DNA of 64,000 nt, from positions 141,360,001 to 141,424,000 of the forward strand of contig JBITNC010000001.1 in the NCBI GenBank assembly GCA_050084985.1. The letters are read 5' to 3'. The position numbers were made by a program, and so were the translations under genes. Positions 57,980 through 64,000 of the stretch are shown here, piece by piece. The stretch comes from Nageia nagi. Taxonomy: Eukaryota; Pinophyta. How positions within the stretch are numbered: position 1 is the stretch's first letter; each line of letters begins with the position of its first letter. A model generated the notes under the pieces. It was not told where the DNA came from. It did no database searches and was given only the letters and a program-made list of their open reading frames with translations.

Positions 57980-58713
57980 TGTTAGGATTCAATAATTTCA
58001 TATAAATAATAACATCAATAATTCTCCTACTCCTTGGCAAAAAAAAAACAACATTCAAGCATACTGAAATCAAACAACTATGAACATCAATCACACAATG
58101 AGAGACACAAGAGATAACGTGGTTCACCCAATGTAGGCTACATACATGGAGAAGCTTTCAACCCTTTTGCATAACATTCTTTCAAGTCCTCCAAGCAACA
58201 AACCAGTAGCACAACCTTGCTACAATCTTCACTTTGGAGCTACAACAAAGCCTCACTACAATCTCTCTCTCTCAAGCTATCTACATAAGCCACCAAACTA
58301 TAATTACAAGCAACTCACAATTGCTACTAAAACTACTTACAAACTTCAATCTATATGCCTCAACTCAAGCCTCTTATTTATAAATACAAACAAACCTAAC
58401 TTAAACCCAAGCTGGATCTGTAAGGTTGTGAGGTTACCCCCAACCCTTTAGTAACTCATATCCAAGTGTCATGGGTTCTTGGTAATTGAAATTTGGTGTC
58501 AAACGAGAAAAGAAATGCTCTCTATTTTAGCTGGTGCCCTATAGACTAGTTAGCTTTATCAGATTGGTATCCTTCAGATCTACTAGCACTAGTAGGTCAA
58601 TCTCTTAGTTGATTGGCCAGCTGGCTGGCTAGTTGGCTAGTTCTGATAGGGTCTGGCCGGTTGGCCAGCTGGTAGGCTAGTTGGTCGGCTAGCTGTAGTC
58701 TCCATTTTCAACA
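57980..58713 (-). repeat. 3' LTR of Copia family 1 (734 bp)
   Basis: On the minus strand it starts TGTTGAAAATGGAG and ends AATCCTAACA. The TATA box is at 58375-58382. U3 (about 58590-58695) is a run of GGCTAGT/TGGCCAGC motifs. The polypurine tract AAGTGGGAGAT follows at 58714-58724. Confidence 0.95.
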
Positions 58714-58773
58714 ATCTCCCACTTGGAGACTTCCTTCTCTGCAACAAGGGTCAAAAGCTTCTCATCTTGGCCT

Positions 58774-60426
58774 TTACTCCTTAAGACCAATCCAAGTTGA
58801 GCAAGAGCCCAACTTCTCCTTCGTAACAACTTTAGTGAACATGTCTGTAGGATTTTGAGACATGTGAATCTTTCCCAAACTAACTGAACCATCCTCCAAC
58901 ACTGTCCTGATGAAGTGGTACCTCACTTTGATATGTTTGGTTCTTGAATGGAAGGTTGAGTTCTTTGCAAGATGGATAGCACTCTAGCTATCGCTCCATA
59001 GCTTTGCATCCTCCTACATCTTTCCCAGTTCCTCCATCAACCTCTTCAACCAAATCAATTCTTTGCTACCTTCTGTAATTGCAACGTACTCTACCTCAGT
59101 AGTGGAGAGAGCCACAACCTATTGGAGCTTAGAAATCCAACTAACCACTGTACCTCCAATGGTAAACACATATCCTATAGTGCTTCTCCCACCATCTATA
59201 TCACCTACCATGTCAGAGTCAACATAACCTTGCAAATAAGAGTTAGATCCACCAAAACATAAAGAGTAATGAGAAGTACCCCTTAAATACCTAAGGATCC
59301 ATTTAACTACTTCCCAATGCCCTTTTTCTGGATTGTTCATGAATCTACTAACCACTCCCACTGCTTGTGCTATATTTGGTCTAGTACATACCATTGCATA
59401 CATTAAACTCCCAACCACCAAAGCATAGGAAACCTTAGTCATGTACTCCTTTTCCTTATCTGTCTTAGGACTTAAATGTTTGGTGAGTTTAAAATGCTTT
59501 GCCAATGGTGTAGTTACAAATTTTGCATCTTTCATATTGAACCTTTTAAGAACCTTATCAATATAATCTTCTTGACTTAGTCTAAGCAAGTGGTTTTGTT
59601 TATCTCTTGTTATTTTCATTCCAAGAATTTGTTTAGCTTCACCCAAATCCTTCATTTCAAAATTACTATCCAACTTTTTCTTAAGATCAATAATATCTTG
59701 CATACTAGATCCTGCTACCAACATATCATCTACATACAAAAGCAAGATTACATAGTTGCCATTTGTTGTCTTCTTTACATATACACAATGATCCGATTGA
59801 CATCTTACAAATTTATTTGTTATCATGAAAGTGTCAAACTTGTGATACCATTGCCTAGGTGCTTGCTTCAAACTGTACAAGCTCTTTTTCAATTTACATA
59901 CATACCCTTCTTTACCTTTGACCTCAAAACCTTCAGGTTGATGCATATAAATATCCTCCTCCAAATCCCTATGAAGGAAAATTGTCTTTACATCCAATTG
60001 TTCAAAAAACAAGTTTTCAGTAGCAACAAGACTCAATATTTCTCTAATCGAGGTCATTTTAACAACTGGAGAAAAGATCTCATCATAATCTATACCTTTT
60101 TTATGAGCAAAACCCTTTACCACAAGTCTTTCCTTGTACCTTTGTTGCCCATCTCCCTCTTCCTTTATCCTATACACCCATTTGTTAGTAAGTGCCTTCT
60201 TACCCTCTGGAAGCTCAACCAAACTCCAAGTTTGATTCTTAAGTAAGGAGTCCATTTCCTCCTTCATAGCATGCTCCCACTTAATCTATGTACCACCCTA
60301 CATAGCTTCATCAAAACATTCAAGTTCACCACCATTAGTATAAAGAACATGATAAAGAGCAGGAGAATATCATTCAGGAGGTTTTCTAGTCCTTGAGGAC
60401 CTTCTAAGTGACAAAGTTTGAGGTGT
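58774..60426 (-). pseudogene. Copia RT and RNase H (family 1), with TAG and TGA stops
   Basis: The RT reads SLVELPEGKKALTNKWVYRI, FAHKKGIDYDEIFSPVVKMT, QLDVKTIFLHRDLEEDIYMH, YKLKKSLYSLKQAPRQWY-like text and LLYVDDMLVAGSS with the catalytic YVDD at 59736-59725. RNase H begins GYVDSDMVGDIDGGRST, and the frame closes at 58774. In-frame stops are TGA 60372-60370, TAG 60300-60298, 60288-60286, 59121-59119, 59016-59014 and 58986-58984. At the last three, the copy at 1-594 has CAG. LKTAFLHGDLEE is changed to KTIFLHRDLEE, a further mark of decay. Confidence 0.95.
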
Positions 60427-61473
60427 TTATGATGGAGGTGCTTGAACATTATTATTAATAGGACCCTTATATTGATCAACATCTTCTAGAGATACAAACT
60501 TGGTTTCCTCAACCTTTTGCAATCTATCTTTATACATGATTTTCTCATTGAATACAACATCTCTACTTCTAATGATTTTATGGTTATCAACATCCCATAA
60601 CCTATATCCCAAATCATTAACACCATATCCAACAAGATAGAATTTTTTTGATTTTGCATCAAGTTTCTTTCTATCCTCTTTATCAATATGTGCAAAAGCC
60701 TCACAACCAAAAACTCTCAAGAATGAGTAATTCACCTTTTTACCTATCCACATCTCCTCTGGAATACCTCCATCTAAAGCCATAGATGGACCCTTGTTAA
60801 TCAAGTAAACAACAGTGTCAATAGCATCAGCCCAAAGATTCAAAGGAAACCCAGCATGTATCCTCATACTTCTAGCCCTTTCCAAGATAGTCCTATTCAT
60901 TCTTTTAGCAACCCCATTTTCTTGTGGAGTTCTAGGAACTACCTTAATCCTTCTAATGCCATTGTGTGAACAAAATGAATCAAACTCATTGTTGCAAAAT
61001 TCCCCACCATTATCGGACTTAAGACATTTCAACTTAGAATTAGTTTCATTCTCAACCAATGCCTTCCACCTCTTAAATGTTTCAAACACATCAAATTTCT
61101 TTTTAATACAGTATACCCATGTCTTTCTAGTACAATCATCAATAAAAGTGACAAAATAAGATGAACCCCCAAGTGAGCAAACCTGTGCAGGACCCCACAC
61201 GTCCGTATGAACAAGCTCTAATTTTTGACTCTTCTTTTCTTTGCCAACTTTAAGAAAACTAACCCTTGTTTGTTTTCCATACACACAATCTTCACAGAAT
61301 CCTAAATCAACCTCTTTTAGATTAGGGAGTGAACCATTAGAGTGTAACATTTTCATGTCTTTCTCACTCATATGTCCAAGCCTATTGTGCCATAGTGATG
61401 CATCATTGCCTATTGAAACAAGATTCAATGAATAATCAAAGACATTTGTGAGCAAATAAAGAGACCCCACCAA
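60427..61473 (-). pseudogene. Copia integrase (family 1)
   Basis: The 348-codon frame holds the pre-integrase block WHNRLGHMSEKDMKML with its zinc-binding CEDCVYGKQ. The integrase core has all three acidic sites: ELVHTDVWGP, FIDDCTRKTWVY followed by KSDNGGEFCNN, and VPRTPQENGVAKRMNRTILE. The C-terminal part reads FLRVFGCEAFAHI and KKFYLVGYGVNDLGYRLW. It ends at TAA 60429-60427, and the same frame continues into RT. This enzyme would have inserted the element DNA. It is intact apart from its link to protease, which is lost by a one-base frame change. Confidence 0.95.
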
Positions 61474-62651
61474 TTTCCCTTTGCAAATACCATTGAACCT
61501 TTAGTTACTTTCCAACTACCATCCCCAAATGTCAGCACATAACCCTCCTTATCCAATTTACTTGTTGATATAAGATTTCTTTTAAGGTATGGAATATGTC
61601 TAGCATCATTAAGAGTCCATTGTGTTCCATTAGGTAATTTCATTGTTATATTTCCAATACCAACAATCTTGCATGGGTGTGCATTACCTAATAATACTTG
61701 ACCAAAGTCACCTTATGTGTAATTTGAGAAATAGTTCTTATGTGGAGTAGCATGAAATGAAGCACCCGAATCAAGAACCCAATAATCACCATTCTTTTCA
61801 TGAGACATGATTAAAGCATCTTGAATTAATTCACCAATAATATTTGCCTCTTGGTTACTTGTGCTTTCATTATTATTATTACTACTATCACTTTCTTTTC
61901 CTTTCCTATTCCAACAATCTTTCTTAATGTGACCCTTTTTACCACAATACCAACATTCCAATTTAGTGTTACCTTTTGATTTTGACCTTCCTTGTGATTT
62001 GCTTATTGACTTGTTTCTCCTTCTTTCCCTTGATCTTCTTCTTGTCTCTACTGTGAGAGTAGCATTGGAACTTTCTCCTGTGGACTTTCTCCTCATGTCC
62101 TCACTTAGAATTGTTCCAACAACTTTATCAAAGACCAAAACTGCATTAGAAGAAGAATTACTAATAGCCATAACAAAGCCATTCTAACTATACAAAAGTG
62201 AACATAGAATTAATAAATCTCTTACTTCATCTTCAAATTATATCTTAACTAAAGTTAACTGATTTGTGATTGTGTTGAATTCATTAACATGGTCTTGAAC
62301 GGAACTACCTTTATTCATTTTCATGTTAAACAATTTCTTCATTAAGTATACTTTGTTTGAGGCAGATGGTTTTTCATACATTTTTACAAGTTTATCCATT
62401 ACTCCTTTAGTAGTTTTTTCACTAAAAATATTGAAAGCTACACTAGAACTTAAACAAAGTCTAACAACCCCCAAGGCTTTTCTATCCAACAAGTTCCAAT
62501 CTCCATCACTCATAGTAGCCGTTTTCTTACTCTTATCTTCTAGAGGTTGATAGAGATCCTTTTGGTAGAGGTAGTCTTCCATTTGCATTTTCCAAAATTG
62601 AAATCCTTGCCAATTAAATCTTTCCACCTTTAGCCTCCCTTCTTCTGCCAT
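61474..62651 (-). pseudogene. Copia gag and protease (family 1)
   Basis: Gag starts at the ATG 62651 (AEEGRLKVERFNWQGFQFWK), with LGVVRLCLSSSVAFNIF, LVKMYEKPSASNKVYLMKKL and VNEFNTITNQLTLV, the UBN2 gag pattern. After stops at 62240-62238 and 62186-62184 the frame resumes (MAISNSSSN, an Arg/Lys/Ser-rich tract) with the zinc knuckle CWYCGKKGHIKKDC at about 61955-61914 and the protease site VLDSGASFHATPHKNYF near 61770. Another TAA lies at 61715-61713. The piece to 61474 (NARHIPYLKRNLIST-like text) is the end of protease. Confidence 0.93.
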
Positions 62652-62714
62652 AGTGCTCTTGTTGGTTCCAATCTACAAACAAGATTCACCAACAAAATCC
62701 CAATAAAACAACAA

Positions 62715-62726
62715 TCTCTAATACCA
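62715..62726 (-). other. Primer-binding site of Copia family 1
   Basis: The minus strand reads TGGTATTAGAGA two bases inside the 5' LTR, one C-to-T change from the initiator tRNA-Met site. Confidence 0.88.
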
Positions 62727-62728
62727 CT

Positions 62729-63443
62729 TGTTAGGATTCAATAATTTCATATAAACAAGAGCATCAATAATTATCCTACTCCTTGGCAAAAAAAAAAACA
62801 ACATTCAAGCATACTGAAATCAAACAACTATGAACATCAGTCACACAATGAGAGACACAAGAGATAACGTGGTTCACCCAATGTAGGCTACATCCACGGA
62901 GAAGCTTTCAACCCTTTTGCATAACATTCTTCCAAGTCCTCCAAGCAACAAACTAGTAGCACAACCTTGCTACAACCTTCACTTTGGAGCTACAATAAAG
63001 CCTCACTACAATCTCTCTCTCTCAGGCTATCTACATAAGCCACCAAACTATAATTACAAGCAACTCACAACTGCTGCTAAAACTACTTACAAACTTCAAT
63101 CTATATGCCTCAACTCAAGCCTCTTATTTATAAATACAAACAAACCCAACTTAAACCCAAGCTAGATCTAGAAGGTCATGAGGTTACCCCCAACCCTTTA
63201 GTAACTCATATCCAAGTGTCATGGCTTCTTGGCAACTGAAATTTGGTGTCAAATGAGAAAAGAAATGCTCTCTATTTTAGCCGATGCCCTATAGACCAGT
63301 TAGCTTTATCAGATCAATATCCTTCAGATTAGTTAGCACTAGCAGGCCAATCTCTTAGCTGGTTGGCCAGCCGGCTGGCCGATTGGTCAGTTCTGATAGG
63401 GTCTGGCCGGTTGGTTGGCTAGCTTTAGTCTCCATTTTCAACA
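62729..63443 (-). repeat. 5' LTR of Copia family 1 (715 bp)
   Basis: Nearly the same as 57980-58713. It is 19 bp shorter, chiefly in the GGCT-rich U3 tract (about 63340-63425), with scattered substitutions elsewhere. The TATA box is at 63125-63132. Confidence 0.95.
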
Positions 63444-63448
63444 ATAAG

Positions 63449-64000
63449 GTCACATAAACATACATACAAGTATATAAGCATAAGAACATCATCATAGCTA
63501 TAAATATGAGGTCCTATACATAGGTCCATACACATGAATCTATCACCATACATATGTAATCATAAACATCATATATAACATCATAATACCATACATATAT
63601 CCTCCATAGCATATCATAAACCAAATATCATACATCCATACATGATCAAAAGTACATCACATAGTCTCATGACATATACACATCCCATACAAAATTGCAT
63701 CCATCAGCACCTAACAAAATCAATGTCAAAATTATGTCAACCCTTGCCAAACACCCTCAATCCTATGGTTTATGACCCTATCTAGGGGGAGTGGGTATCT
63801 CCCTTGATCCCTCTATTTCCCTTGATGGCCCCTCTACCTTGAATTGTCCACCTAGTACTTGAGGTACTTTAAATGTACCCTCTTGCATCCCTACCTAGGT
63901 AGACCTACTACTACTAGGTCTCCTAACACTCTATGTAGTCATAGTGGTATGGGTGTATGTATGGCTCTATAATTGGCTACATCCACTTGACATAAGCTCT
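63449..64000. other. No gene seen at the right edge
   Basis: AC- and AT-rich text with many CATA/CATAC motifs to about 63720, continuing the character of the sequence left of the Copia element (57880-57974). The last 250 bases are less AT-rich and unassigned. Confidence 0.45.

Larger units (their letters stand above)
57980..63443 (-). mobile_element. Copia element, family 1, near-complete (5464 bp)
   Basis: Both LTRs, primer site, gag, protease, integrase, RT, RNase H and polypurine tract are present, and a perfect duplication ATAAG lies outside (57975-57979 and 63444-63448). One frame covers gag and protease; a one-base change near 61470 shifts into a second frame for integrase to RNase H. 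At least nine premature stops make it non-functional. It is the youngest-looking full element in the window. Confidence 0.96.

Noticed and set aside
59590-60246. 218-codon plus-strand frame
   Set aside because: It lies antisense to the clear Copia RT with its YVDD motif.

Overview
The window looks like intergenic DNA from a large, repeat-rich seed-plant nuclear genome. It is very AT-rich and poor in CG, with old, stop-riddled LTR retrotransposons of the Copia and Ty3/Gypsy orders nested in one another, a plant L1-type LINE piece and a decayed PLS-class PPR gene. A conifer or other gymnosperm would fit, but nothing here names the species. I see no intact host gene, no rRNA or tRNA gene and no CRISPR array.

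Layout. 1-1289: 3' end of a Copia element on + (open RNase H, polypurine tract, LTR). 1405-4565: 5' part of a Gypsy element on - (LTR, primer site, gag, protease, start of RT). 4666-5643: inverted repeat enclosing two ~345-bp tandem units. 6580-6966: nested short repeats. 9494-9982: NAA10-like N-acetyltransferase pseudogene on -, unusually rich in CG. 11940-12417 plus 24153-26340: one PPR pseudogene (nine ~300-bp units, -) cut in two by a gag-only Gypsy element at 12418-24147 (+, TSD CTTGA). That element was itself invaded by a Copia element (about 15876-21183, -) and, in its 3' LTR, by a tRNA-headed LINE ORF1 retroposon (22237-24083, -).

26900-35028: gag-only LTR element (-) with 2.2-2.45 kb LTRs (TSD TACTT). 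35671 to about 40695: 5'-truncated Copia element (-). About 42640-55699: decayed Tat-lineage Gypsy element (+) with a second RNase H, split by a 2.6 kb non-coding LTR element (46236-48819, TSD CTAGG) that has an inverted, mosaic interior. 57980-63443: near-complete Copia element (-, TSD ATAAG) of the same family as the piece at the left edge.

The genes do not form a pathway. The content is a record of successive insertions: host PPR gene, then gag-only Gypsy, then Copia and LINE inside it; and separately Tat Gypsy, then the small non-coding LTR element. Several premature stops are CAG to TAG or CGA to TGA changes, as expected from deamination of methylated cytosine in silenced plant transposons.
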